A stretch of 64,000 bases of DNA, from assembly GCF_000308615.1 (NCBI RefSeq), contig NZ_BAGB01000035.1, forward strand, positions 1-64,000. Reading direction: 5' to 3'. Below the pieces are notes generated by a model, which worked only from the letters and a program-made list of their open reading frames with translations, did not search any database and had not been told where the DNA came from. Origin of the DNA: Nocardia jiangxiensis NBRC 101359 (GTDB taxonomy: Bacteria; Actinomycetota; Actinomycetes; Mycobacteriales; Mycobacteriaceae). Position numbers and translations under genes: made by a program. Below, piece after piece: positions 32,363-40,043 of the stretch (within the stretch, counting starts at the first letter, position 1; each line of letters begins with the position of its first letter).

Positions 32363-33427
32363 GTGACCTTTCAGCAAACGCATCGCATCATCAGGACCCT
32401 GTCGAAGGCCGTGGCCATCGGCGCGGTCTTCGCCGCCGTCGCGGGCCTGAGCGCCTGCGGTGGGGCTTCCGGGACGACGAAGCCGGTATCAGGTAGCTGG
32501 TCGGACGTAGTCACTGCCGCGGAACACGAGGGCAAAGTGGTGCTCTATTCCAGCCAGAAGCCGGCCAATCTGGACGCCCTGAAACGGGCATTCGAGGCGA
32601 AGTATCCGCAGATCCACATGGAGTACGTGCGCGGGACCGATGCCGATATCAATCCGCGGGTGGAGACCGAGAACAAGACCGGAAAAGGCATAGCAGATGT
32701 GCATATGTTGACCGACATGGGCTGGGTGCAGGCCGCCGCGCAGTCCGGCACCTATTCGTCCGATCTCGTAGGTCCCGACCTGCACGCTCCCGAGTACCGG
32801 CCGCAAACCAGCCTGTTACACAACCGCTTCGCGCTCACCAGCGCCGCGGTCTTCGCGCTCGGCTGGAACACCGCGGCCGTCCCGGGCGGGCTGAAGGATC
32901 CGCACGACATTCTCGATCCGAAGTACCGGGGCAAGATCGGCATCACCAACCCCACCGGTATCGCCGCGTACGTCGATATGTATCAGTACTACGAGAAGAC
33001 CTACGGCGCGGACTACTGGAAGCGGCTCGCCGAGCTCGCGCCACGGGTGTATCCGAGCGCCCTCGGCATCGCGCAGGCACTCACGTCCGGCGAAATCTCC
33101 GTCACCCCTTCCGTGCAACCGCTGACCACCGAGGTGGCCGCGGGCGCGCCGGTGAATTGGGTTCTGCCGCAGTCGCCTTTCGGAACCCCTTGGTACAGCC
33201 ACGTCACGAAGGTGGCGCCGCATCCGAACGCCGCGCAGGTACTGGCCGATTTCATGGTCACCCGCGACGGACAGGTCGCGCTCAATTCCGGCTACGCCGC
33301 GGTCCTGCCGGACATTCCCGGTGCGGTCGCCCGAGCCCAGGACCTTCCCGCGCCGAATACGGCCAACCTGACGCCGGACAAAGTTTCGCAGTATTCCCAG
33401 GCTTGGTCGAAGCGCTTCCAGGGCTGA
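32363..33427 (+). CDS. ABC transporter substrate-binding lipoprotein, paralogue 1
   Basis: A 354-residue AfuA/FbpA-type receptor. Signal with lipobox LSAC (Cys32), then GTTKPVSGSWSDVVTAAEHE, VVLYSSQKPANLDALKRAFE, ALGWNTAAVPGGLKDPHDIL, and VAPHPNAAQVLADFMVTRDG. I start at GTG 32363 because AGGTGG lies just upstream; GTG 32354 is possible but has no ribosome site. It is the first gene of an operon SBP-SDR-ATPase-permease-SDR. The receptor is anchored outside the membrane and passes its ligand to the permease. The ligand is unknown; organic-acid or terpenoid uptake would fit the enzymes around it. Confidence 0.92.
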   Translation: MTFQQTHRIIRTLSKAVAIGAVFAAVAGLSACGGASGTTKPVSGSWSDVVTAAEHEGKVVLYSSQKPANLDALKRAFEAKYPQIHMEYVRGTDADINPRVETENKTGKGIADVHMLTDMGWVQAAAQSGTYSSDLVGPDLHAPEYRPQTSLLHNRFALTSAAVFALGWNTAAVPGGLKDPHDILDPKYRGKIGITNPTGIAAYVDMYQYYEKTYGADYWKRLAELAPRVYPSALGIAQALTSGEISVTPSVQPLTTEVAAGAPVNWVLPQSPFGTPWYSHVTKVAPHPNAAQVLADFMVTRDGQVALNSGYAAVLPDIPGAVARAQDLPAPNTANLTPDKVSQYSQAWSKRFQG

Positions 33428-33473
33428 TCGCCCGCGCAACCCCAACCACTCCCCCCTTGACGAAGGACAGCAG

Positions 33474-34256
33474 ATGGACGAGACAGCCGAGCCGCTACGC
33501 GGCGTCAATGTGCTGGTGACCGGGGCATCCGGCGGGATCGGCGGCGCGACGGCGGAACTGTTCGCCGGACGTGGCGCGACGGTCTACCTCACCGATGTCG
33601 ACGATGCCGCAGGGCGCGAACGAGCCCGCCGGCTCGGGCCCGGCGCGCACTATCGCAGACTCGATGTCACCGCCGAATCCGATTGGCAGGCAGTCGTTTC
33701 CGAGATGGAATGGGCGGACCACCCGCTCCAGGTGCTGGTCAACTGCGCCGGTTCGGCGCTGAAGGCCCCGCTCGAGCACACCACACTGGCGCAGTTCCGC
33801 ACGATCCTCGATCAGCATCTGGTCGGCACCTTCCTGGCCTTGCGGACCGCCGCGTCTGCCATGCGCGAGGGCGGCGCGGTGGTCACCATCTCGTCGCTGC
33901 GCGGCGTGCTGGCCACCGCCGAGCTGGGCGCCTACGGCGCCGCCAAGTTCGGCGTCCGTGCGCTGACGAAGGTCGCGGCCCTGGAGCTGGCGGGCCGTGG
34001 TATCCGGGTCAACTCGGTGTGCCCCGGCAGCATCGAAACCGAGATCACCGCGGGTCCGGGCTTCGAATCCGACGACGTGCAGGCCTATGTGCGCAGCATC
34101 CCGATGCAGCGCCGGGGTTCGGCCGAGGAGGTGGCCAAGGTGATCGCGTTCCTGGCCGGCGTCGACAGCGCCTACATCACCGGCGTGGACCTGCTCATCG
34201 ACGGCGGTACCGCCGCGGGCGTCTACACCCCCAAGCGACAGCCTCAGGAGGTATGA
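33474..34256 (+). CDS. short-chain dehydrogenase/reductase inside ABC operon
   Basis: A 260-residue classical SDR: TGASGGIG at residues 16-23, catalytic Tyr154-x3-Lys158, RGIRVNSVCPGSIETEITAG, and YITGVDLLIDGGTAAGVY at the end; DVDD after the second strand points to NAD(H). It lies between the receptor and ATPase genes, 46 and 4 bp away, which is unusual for a transport operon and ties the oxidation of an imported alcohol or ketone to its uptake. AAGGA lies 6 nt before the ATG. Confidence 0.92.
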   Translation: MDETAEPLRGVNVLVTGASGGIGGATAELFAGRGATVYLTDVDDAAGRERARRLGPGAHYRRLDVTAESDWQAVVSEMEWADHPLQVLVNCAGSALKAPLEHTTLAQFRTILDQHLVGTFLALRTAASAMREGGAVVTISSLRGVLATAELGAYGAAKFGVRALTKVAALELAGRGIRVNSVCPGSIETEITAGPGFESDDVQAYVRSIPMQRRGSAEEVAKVIAFLAGVDSAYITGVDLLIDGGTAAGVYTPKRQPQEV

Positions 34257-34260
34257 GCCG

Positions 34261-35421
34261 ATGTCGCAATTCACCGTCGCCGGGCTCACCAAGACCTACG
34301 GATCCAACGTCGTGGTCGATCAACTCGACCTCGAGATCGAGGAGGGAGAGTTCCTGGTCCTGCTCGGTCCGAGCGGATGCGGAAAGACGACGACGCTGCG
34401 CTGCCTGGCGGGATTGGAAACGCCGCAGGGCGGATCGATCACGTTCAAGGACCGCGTCGTCTTCGACGGACGGGCGCGCACGAATGTGCCCCCGCACAAA
34501 CGCAATATCGGGATGGTGTTCCAGTCGTACGCGCTGTGGCCGCACATGACGGTCCGGAACAACATCCGCTATCCGCTGAAGGTGCGGGGGCGCAAACAGG
34601 CGGTCGCCGAGGGGGCGGTCGAGGCCGCCGCGCAGATGGTGGACTGCGGCGCCCTGCTCGATCGCTATCCCTCCCAGCTCAGTGGCGGGCAGCAGCAGCG
34701 GGTGGCCGTCGCGCGCGGTCTGGTCGCGCAACCGGACCTGGTGCTGTTCGACGAACCGTTGAGCAACCTCGACGCCAGACTGCGCGACCAGGTGCGCACC
34801 CAGATCCATCAGCTGCACCAGAGATTGGGCTTCACCGCGGTATTCGTGACCCACGACCAGGCCGAGGCGTTCGCGCTCGGCGATCGGCTCGCGATCATGA
34901 AGTCCGGCAGGATCGAACAATACGACGCACCCGAGCGGGTCTTCCAGAATCCGGTGTCGGAGTATGTCGCGGCCTTCATCGGCATGGCCAACCGTCTCGA
35001 ACTGCACCGTGATCACGACGGCTGGCGCACGTCGGCGGGAGACGCCATCGACCTCACGCATGCGCTGGTCCAGGGCTCGGCCGATCGGGGCTCGGCGGCG
35101 GTCGCGCGACTGCGTCCCGACGACGTGCTGTTACATGCCTCGGCCCAGGACGTGCCGCTGGGCAACGTCGTGCTGAACGCGGAACTGGTCACCTACGAAT
35201 ACGGCGGCCGCTATTTCGACGTGACGGTGGCGACCGGCAGCGAGCAACTCCTGCTGCGAGCGGATGCCGCGACACACGGTCCGGCGCTGCGCAACAGCCG
35301 CCCCGGCGCTGCGGTGGTGGTCAGCTTCTCGCCCGCGAGCCTCCGGATCTTCCCTCCGGCAGACGATCTCGACCCAGCGGTACCCGTGGAGGTACCCGTG
35401 AGCGCGCAAGGACACCCCTGA
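34261..35421 (+). CDS. ABC transporter ATP-binding protein (FbpC/PotA-like)
   Basis: A 386-residue ATPase. Walker A GPSGCGKTT at 36-44, Q-loop Gln88, signature LSGGQQQRVAVARG from 140, Walker B VLFDEP at 161-166, and switch His198 in VTHDQAEAF. The last 140 residues are a TOBE/OB regulatory domain. All are intact. It energises import through the permease encoded next, which begins on its last base (stop and start share TGATG). AGGAGGT lies 8 nt before the ATG. Confidence 0.95.
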   Translation: MSQFTVAGLTKTYGSNVVVDQLDLEIEEGEFLVLLGPSGCGKTTTLRCLAGLETPQGGSITFKDRVVFDGRARTNVPPHKRNIGMVFQSYALWPHMTVRNNIRYPLKVRGRKQAVAEGAVEAAAQMVDCGALLDRYPSQLSGGQQQRVAVARGLVAQPDLVLFDEPLSNLDARLRDQVRTQIHQLHQRLGFTAVFVTHDQAEAFALGDRLAIMKSGRIEQYDAPERVFQNPVSEYVAAFIGMANRLELHRDHDGWRTSAGDAIDLTHALVQGSADRGSAAVARLRPDDVLLHASAQDVPLGNVVLNAELVTYEYGGRYFDVTVATGSEQLLLRADAATHGPALRNSRPGAAVVVSFSPASLRIFPPADDLDPAVPVEVPVSAQGHP

Positions 35422-37118
35422 TGACCTCGCTGAGCATCACCGCCGCAAGACCTTTCGCGATTCCGGCGCAGTGGCGGTCCCGGATCGGATACCTGGCCCT
35501 GCTCGCGGTTCTCGCCTATCTGGTCGTCGTGCCGATGATCCGGTTGCAGGCGCTGGCATTCCAGGACGGAGCGCACGGCTACCGGAGTCAGTACGGCCGA
35601 TACGACATCGGCGACACGATCCGGACCACGATCGTGCTGGCCGTCGGATCGCTGGTGATCGCGATGGTCCTCGGGACCCTGCTCGCCTTCGCCGCGAGCC
35701 GGCTGCCCGCCCGCCTGTCGTTCCTACGCATCGTGCCGATCCTGCCGATCGTGATGCCCGCGGTCGCCAATATCGTCGGCTGGACGTTCCTGCTGTCCCC
35801 CGGGCCGGGTTATCTCAACGTATTGCTGCGCCACCTGCCCTGGTGGAGCGGCTCGGACACCGGACCGGTCGACGTGTACACCGTGCCCTGGATCGTCATC
35901 CTCACCGGTTTCGGTCTGACCTCGTTCGTCTACCTGTTCGTCAGTGCCGGCATGCAGAGCATCAATGCCGAACATCTCGAGGCGGCTCAGATCAGCGGGT
36001 CCTCGACCGTCGGCGTGTTCTTCCGGGTCGTGCTTCCGCTGCTGCGCCCGTCGCTGGTCTACGGCGGCGGCATCGCCCTGCTGCTGGGCCTGGGCCAGTT
36101 CACCGGGCCGCTGCTGCTCGGGCAGAACAAGGGTGTGAAGGTGCTGACCACCGAAATGTACAGCCGGGTATCGGAGTCACCGTCGGATTTCGCCGCGGCC
36201 GCGGCCGCGGGTTCGCCCCTGGTGCTCTTCGGGCTCGCGGTGGTGCTGGTCCAGAAAGGGTTGCTGGGCAACCAGACTCGGTTCGTCACCCACGGCGGCA
36301 AGGCATTCTCGGCGCCGCCGGGACGCTCGGCCTGGGCCTCGGTCACCATGGTGATCTACGCCCTGCTGGCCTTGGTCATCCCGCTGCTCGGGCTGGTCGT
36401 CGTCTCGTTGACGCCGTACTGGTCGGGCTCGCTGTCCCCGCACATCCTGACCCTCGCGAACTTCCGGAGTCTCGCCTCGAACCAGGCGATCGTGGACTCG
36501 GTGGTGACCAGCGTCGTCACCTCGCTGGTCGCCGTGGCGATATGCATTCCCATCGGTTACGCGGTGGCCACATTGCTGGTGCGCGGCAGGCGATTCCGGA
36601 TCCTGGCACTGATCGCCGACCTCATCGCCGTGCTGCCGATGGGTATTCCGGCGGTGATCTTCGGTGTGGGATTCCTGCTGACCTACACCGAGCCGCCGCT
36701 GATCCTGTACGGGACCCGCGCGGTCATCATCCTGGTCTACATCGTCCTGATGCTGCCCTACGCGATCCGGATGCAGATGACCGCGCTGCTCTCGCTGGGC
36801 AACACCTACAGCGAGGCGTCGGCGACCAGCGGAGCCTCACCGATGGTCACGAACATCCGGGTGATGCTCCCGCTGATGCGCCCGACCATCCTGAGCGCCG
36901 TCGCGCTGATGTTCATCCTGCTCACGCACGAGTTCGCCGCCTCGCTGCTGGTGCGCGCATCGACCACCCAGGTGATGGGCACCCTGCTGTTCGATCTGTG
37001 GGAGAACGGCTCCTATCCACTCGTGGCCGCGATGGCGCTGCTGATGACCGCGGTCACGACCGTGGGCGTGGCGGCGGCGATGCTCGTGGGCGGCCGGAAC
37101 GTGTTGAGCAATCTGTGA
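35421..37118 (+). CDS. ABC transporter permease, fused two-domain (FbpB/AfuB-like)
   Basis: A 565-residue membrane protein with two repeated binding-protein-dependent transport domains of about six spans each, so one polypeptide makes the whole pore. EAA loops with the coupling helix are seen in each half: EHLEAAQISGSSTVGVFFRV in the first and SEASATSGASPMVTNIRVML in the second. This is the layout of Fe3+/FbpB, AfuB and phosphonate-type PhnV-like systems. It works with the upstream ATPase and one or both lipoprotein receptors. The start codon overlaps the ATPase stop. Confidence 0.94.
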   Translation: MTSLSITAARPFAIPAQWRSRIGYLALLAVLAYLVVVPMIRLQALAFQDGAHGYRSQYGRYDIGDTIRTTIVLAVGSLVIAMVLGTLLAFAASRLPARLSFLRIVPILPIVMPAVANIVGWTFLLSPGPGYLNVLLRHLPWWSGSDTGPVDVYTVPWIVILTGFGLTSFVYLFVSAGMQSINAEHLEAAQISGSSTVGVFFRVVLPLLRPSLVYGGGIALLLGLGQFTGPLLLGQNKGVKVLTTEMYSRVSESPSDFAAAAAAGSPLVLFGLAVVLVQKGLLGNQTRFVTHGGKAFSAPPGRSAWASVTMVIYALLALVIPLLGLVVVSLTPYWSGSLSPHILTLANFRSLASNQAIVDSVVTSVVTSLVAVAICIPIGYAVATLLVRGRRFRILALIADLIAVLPMGIPAVIFGVGFLLTYTEPPLILYGTRAVIILVYIVLMLPYAIRMQMTALLSLGNTYSEASATSGASPMVTNIRVMLPLMRPTILSAVALMFILLTHEFAASLLVRASTTQVMGTLLFDLWENGSYPLVAAMALLMTAVTTVGVAAAMLVGGRNVLSNL

Positions 37119-37158
37119 TTCGGACCAGGTGGCGAAAGCCGGAAGTGGAGAGATGGAT

Positions 37159-37923
37159 ATGACGGCCGGTAGTGCGAGATTGCGCGACAAGGTGGTCCTG
37201 CTGACGGGATCCTCCGGCGGCATCGGCGTGGAGATCGCGCGGCGGCTGGCAGACGAGGGCGCCGTGCTCGTGCTCACGGATCTCGATGCCGAGGCGTGTG
37301 CGCGGGTGGCGGCGGACATCCCGAATCCCGAACGACACCATGTGCTCGAGCTGGATATCAGCGACGAGCAGCAGTGGCGCAATGCGGTCGAGGTGATCGC
37401 CGAGCGCTTCTCGGGCCTGGATGCGCTCGTCGCCAACGGCGCCATCGGCAGCCTGGCCACGGTGGTGGACGAAGATCTCGAGCGGTACAACAAGGTGATC
37501 GCGATCAGTCAGACCGGTACCTGGCTGGGTATGAAGCACGCCGGTGCGCTCATCGAGCGCACCGGCGGGGGGTCGATCGTCAACCTCTGCTCGATCCTGG
37601 GCACCGTGGGCGGACTGGGCAACAGTCTGGCGTATGCGGCGGCCAAGGGCGCGGTCCGGACGATGACCAAGAATGCGGCCCTGCACTGGGCGACCAAGGG
37701 CGTGCGGGTCAATTCGATCCACCCGGCATTCATCCAGACGCGCCAGCTGCTCGACCGATACGAGGGCAGTGACCGGCACCGCGCGATGCTCGAGCACACC
37801 CCGATGGGCCGGCTCGGCCGAGCCGAGGAGGTCGCTGCGGCGGTCGCCTTCCTGGCCGGCGACGATTCGACCTTCATCACCGGCACCGAACTCTACGTCG
37901 ACGGTGGGTGGACCTGCGTGTAG
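37159..37923 (+). CDS. short-chain dehydrogenase/reductase
   Basis: A 254-residue SDR: VVLLTGSSGGIGVEIARRLA, catalytic LAYAAAKGAVRTMTKNAALH (Tyr-x3-Lys), GVRVNSIHPAFIQTRQLLDR and FITGTELYVDGGW. The active-site Asn loop reads LVANGAIGSL rather than NNAG, a mild variation. ATG 37159 has GGAG 8 nt upstream; ATG 37153 and GTG 37129 are longer choices. It closes the ABC operon, 40 bp after the permease, and a 21-bp hairpin follows the stop. Confidence 0.9.
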   Translation: MTAGSARLRDKVVLLTGSSGGIGVEIARRLADEGAVLVLTDLDAEACARVAADIPNPERHHVLELDISDEQQWRNAVEVIAERFSGLDALVANGAIGSLATVVDEDLERYNKVIAISQTGTWLGMKHAGALIERTGGGSIVNLCSILGTVGGLGNSLAYAAAKGAVRTMTKNAALHWATKGVRVNSIHPAFIQTRQLLDRYEGSDRHRAMLEHTPMGRLGRAEEVAAAVAFLAGDDSTFITGTELYVDGGWTCV

Positions 37924-37935
37924 AGCGGGTCCGGA

Positions 37936-37990
37936 AACGACGGTGTGGACGTCTTCAGCGAGCAATGCCGAAGACGTCCACACCGTCGTT
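37936..37990. terminator. 21-bp perfect inverted repeat, bidirectional terminator
   Basis: Arms 37936-37956 and 37970-37989/90 are perfectly complementary over 21 bp (left arm begins AACGACGGTGTGG), with a 13-nt loop. It begins 13 bp after the SDR stop. The right arm and the loop are inside the last codons of the convergent hydrolase gene, so one hairpin serves both transcripts. Confidence 0.88.
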
Positions 37991-38974
37991 GTCCTTCGCG
38001 GTCAACACATTTCGAGCGACCAGCACGTCGAGATGCGCGAGCGTCTCACAGGTGGCGAACATCTGGTCGAAGGTGCCCAGGGTGTCGAACCGGCGGTCGT
38101 GCCGCGTCCAGGTCAGTGCCCGCGCCACGACCGCTCCGGTGCACGGCGCCAGTTCGCCGACGACGGCGAGGATCTGAGTGAACCGATGTTCGTGGTGAGC
38201 GAGTAGTGCGCGCGCTCGGCGGCCGACGCTCCCGCCGGGCAGGCCGTGGGCGGGCAGCATCACCGGTGCGTCGTCGTCGCTCAGCAGCGTCAGTGAGCGC
38301 AGGAAGTTGTCCAACGGCAGTTCCCACGGGCCGAGTTCGAACCCGATCGAGGGGGTGATCGTCGGCAGCACGTGGTCGCCGGTGAACATCAGATTTCGAT
38401 CGAGGTCCCGAAAAACCATGTGGCCCTTGGTATGACCGGGAGTTGCCTGGGCGTGCAGACGGTACCCGGACAGTTCGACGGTGCCCGGCCGCAACCAGTG
38501 GTCGGGTGGCTCCCAGTCCTGTGGATCGAAAGGCTCGGCCAAGCTGCCGGCCCGGGCGCGGGTGGCGAGATCGCCTGCGCCCGCGCGGCGCAACTCGTGC
38601 AGGGCGTTCTCGGGCTCGTTGGTGCCGAGCCGGTGGATGGCCTCGAGGCCGGGAGATTCCTCGGCGCCCAGATGGACCCGGCACCCGTGCCTGCGACGCA
38701 ACTCGACGGCGAAGGTGTAATGATCGCGATGCACGTGCGTGACGAACACATCGTGGATCTGATTGGGGGAACGGCCGATTCGAGCGAGCCCGGTGGCGAG
38801 TTCACGGTAGGTGTCCGGCCGGTGCCAGCCCCCGTCGATCAATGCGAGGCCGGTATCGGTTTCCAGCACGTACACGTTGATCGCACGCAGTCCGTCCTGT
38901 GGCATTTGCAGCGGAATGCGATGGATACCTTCGGTTATCGGGTAACACCAGGGTTCCGCCCAGTGCGTACTCAC
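37955..38974 (-). CDS. metallo-beta-lactamase-fold hydrolase
   Basis: A 339-residue MBL-fold enzyme. The binuclear zinc motif is His80-x-His82-x-Asp84-His85 (THVHRDHYTF), with ATPGHTKGHMVFRD, LMFTGDHVLPT and the late PAHGLPGG supplying the other ligands. A C-terminal helical domain follows, as in LACTB2-like proteins, which hydrolyse ester or thioester bonds. GTG 38974 overlaps the EthD-like gene stop (GTGA), so the two are coupled. It probably opens a lactone or releases CoA in the pathway. Its last codons form part of the shared hairpin. Confidence 0.88.
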   Translation of the reverse strand: MSTHWAEPWCYPITEGIHRIPLQMPQDGLRAINVYVLETDTGLALIDGGWHRPDTYRELATGLARIGRSPNQIHDVFVTHVHRDHYTFAVELRRRHGCRVHLGAEESPGLEAIHRLGTNEPENALHELRRAGAGDLATRARAGSLAEPFDPQDWEPPDHWLRPGTVELSGYRLHAQATPGHTKGHMVFRDLDRNLMFTGDHVLPTITPSIGFELGPWELPLDNFLRSLTLLSDDDAPVMLPAHGLPGGSVGRRARALLAHHEHRFTQILAVVGELAPCTGAVVARALTWTRHDRRFDTLGTFDQMFATCETLAHLDVLVARNVLTAKDNDGVDVFGIAR

Positions 38975-39306
38975 GCGGCGGTTTCGGTGAGCGGCACCAT
39001 CGTCCGCTCGTCGCCGAACCAGATCATCCGCCGCCCCCGCATGGCGCCGACGTGCCGCACCGCTGCCTGCCATTGCGGACTCGCCAGCGCGGCGTCGAGC
39101 GCCTCGCGGGATTCGAAGCTCAGGATCGACAGCCCATCCCAACCCGCGGACTTCTCGTCCATCGACTCGAGCAATTCGGTCTGCTGCCAGCGCAGCAGTC
39201 CGGGAATGGGGTAGGTGACCTCGGCATGTTCGCCGCGCCACCATTCGATGAACTGCTCGTGCGACCAATCACTGGGGCGGGATGCCAGAACGATGAGGTT
39301 GTACAC
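38971..39306 (-). CDS. EthD-domain dimeric alpha/beta barrel protein
   Basis: A 111-residue ferredoxin-like barrel of the EthD type (MYNLIVLASRPSDWSHEQFI, EWWRGEHAEVTYPIPGLLRW, WDGLSILSFESREALDAALA). Proteins of this fold act as monooxygenases, decarboxylases, dehydratases or cofactor-free lyases; no catalytic set is clear. The start is GTG 39306 with AGGAG 4 nt upstream; the reading frame is open upstream. An operator lies 8 bp from the start. It is the first gene of a unit with the MBL hydrolase. Confidence 0.85.
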   Translation of the reverse strand: MYNLIVLASRPSDWSHEQFIEWWRGEHAEVTYPIPGLLRWQQTELLESMDEKSAGWDGLSILSFESREALDAALASPQWQAAVRHVGAMRGRRMIWFGDERTMVPLTETAA

Positions 39307-39313
39307 GATTCTC

Positions 39314-39331
39314 CTAATTGAATTCTGTTTG
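39314..39331. promoter_or_regulatory. TGAACT-type operator at the EthD gene
   Basis: CTAATTGAATTCTGTTTG, centred on GAATTC, agrees with TGAACTGAATTCAGTTCA at 12 of 18 positions. It abuts the Shine-Dalgarno sequence of the EthD-like gene. Confidence 0.65.
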
Positions 39332-39374
39332 GTTTCTGCGGGCATGCCGAACTCGGTCCGGATGTGCCTCGGAT

Positions 39375-39998
39375 TTACTTGACCAGAAGCCGGACGGCCG
39401 AGGTGCTGATCGTCTCGGTGATCTCGGCCAGGCTCAGATCGCCCTGGGGCCGGTACCAGCGCCAGATGCTGACGATCATGCCGAGGAGCAACTGCCCGAG
39501 CAGACGCGGATCTCCGTCGATGAACACGCCGGCGTCCATGCCGCGCGACACCAGCCCGGCCCAGTTCTGTTCGATCTCCTGTACCAGCTCCCGGGAGCGC
39601 AGCCGTTCGGCCTCCTCCTTCTCGGACTGGCGCGGGGCGGTGAGCAGATCCATGTGGCTCTGCAGGATCCGCCGTTGCAGGGCGTCGGTCGGTGTGCCCG
39701 CCAGGGCTCCGGCGACCGCTGCGCGCAGCGCCTGCTCGGGGTCGTCCTGATTCTCGGTGGCGGCGACGAAGCGGTCGACGGAATCGGCCAGTTCGAGGCG
39801 CATGATCGTGAGCAGGCAATGCGCCTTGGACTCGAAGTAGTGATACAGCGCGGTCTGGCCGATGCCGACCTCACCGGCGACCGATGCCCACTTGGTCTGC
39901 TCGTAGCCGACCTGCCCGAATTTCTCGATGGCCGTGCGGAGGATATGACTGCGCTTGGAACGCGCGCTCTCGCGGCGAGCTTCGGTATCAGCGACCAT
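39375..39998 (-). CDS. TetR-family regulator, likely controller of the 24-51 kb regulon
   Basis: A 207-residue TetR protein. The N-terminal helix-turn-helix is ARSKRSHILRTAIEKFGQVG, WASVAGEVGIGQTALYHYFE (about residues 13-56), then a helical ligand domain with QGDLSLAEITETISTSAVRL at the end. It is encoded inside the catabolic cluster and, with the 40059 site just upstream, is the best candidate to bind the 18-bp palindromes found before at least six transcription units. The effector is likely a CoA thioester of the pathway, as in KstR-type and FadR-type regulators; this is inference. Confidence 0.92.
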   Translation of the reverse strand: MVADTEARRESARSKRSHILRTAIEKFGQVGYEQTKWASVAGEVGIGQTALYHYFESKAHCLLTIMRLELADSVDRFVAATENQDDPEQALRAAVAGALAGTPTDALQRRILQSHMDLLTAPRQSEKEEAERLRSRELVQEIEQNWAGLVSRGMDAGVFIDGDPRLLGQLLLGMIVSIWRWYRPQGDLSLAEITETISTSAVRLLVK

Positions 39999-40043
39999 CA
40001 GTGAAATACCCCCATGCGTCTTGTATATATAGCCGGATCGACA

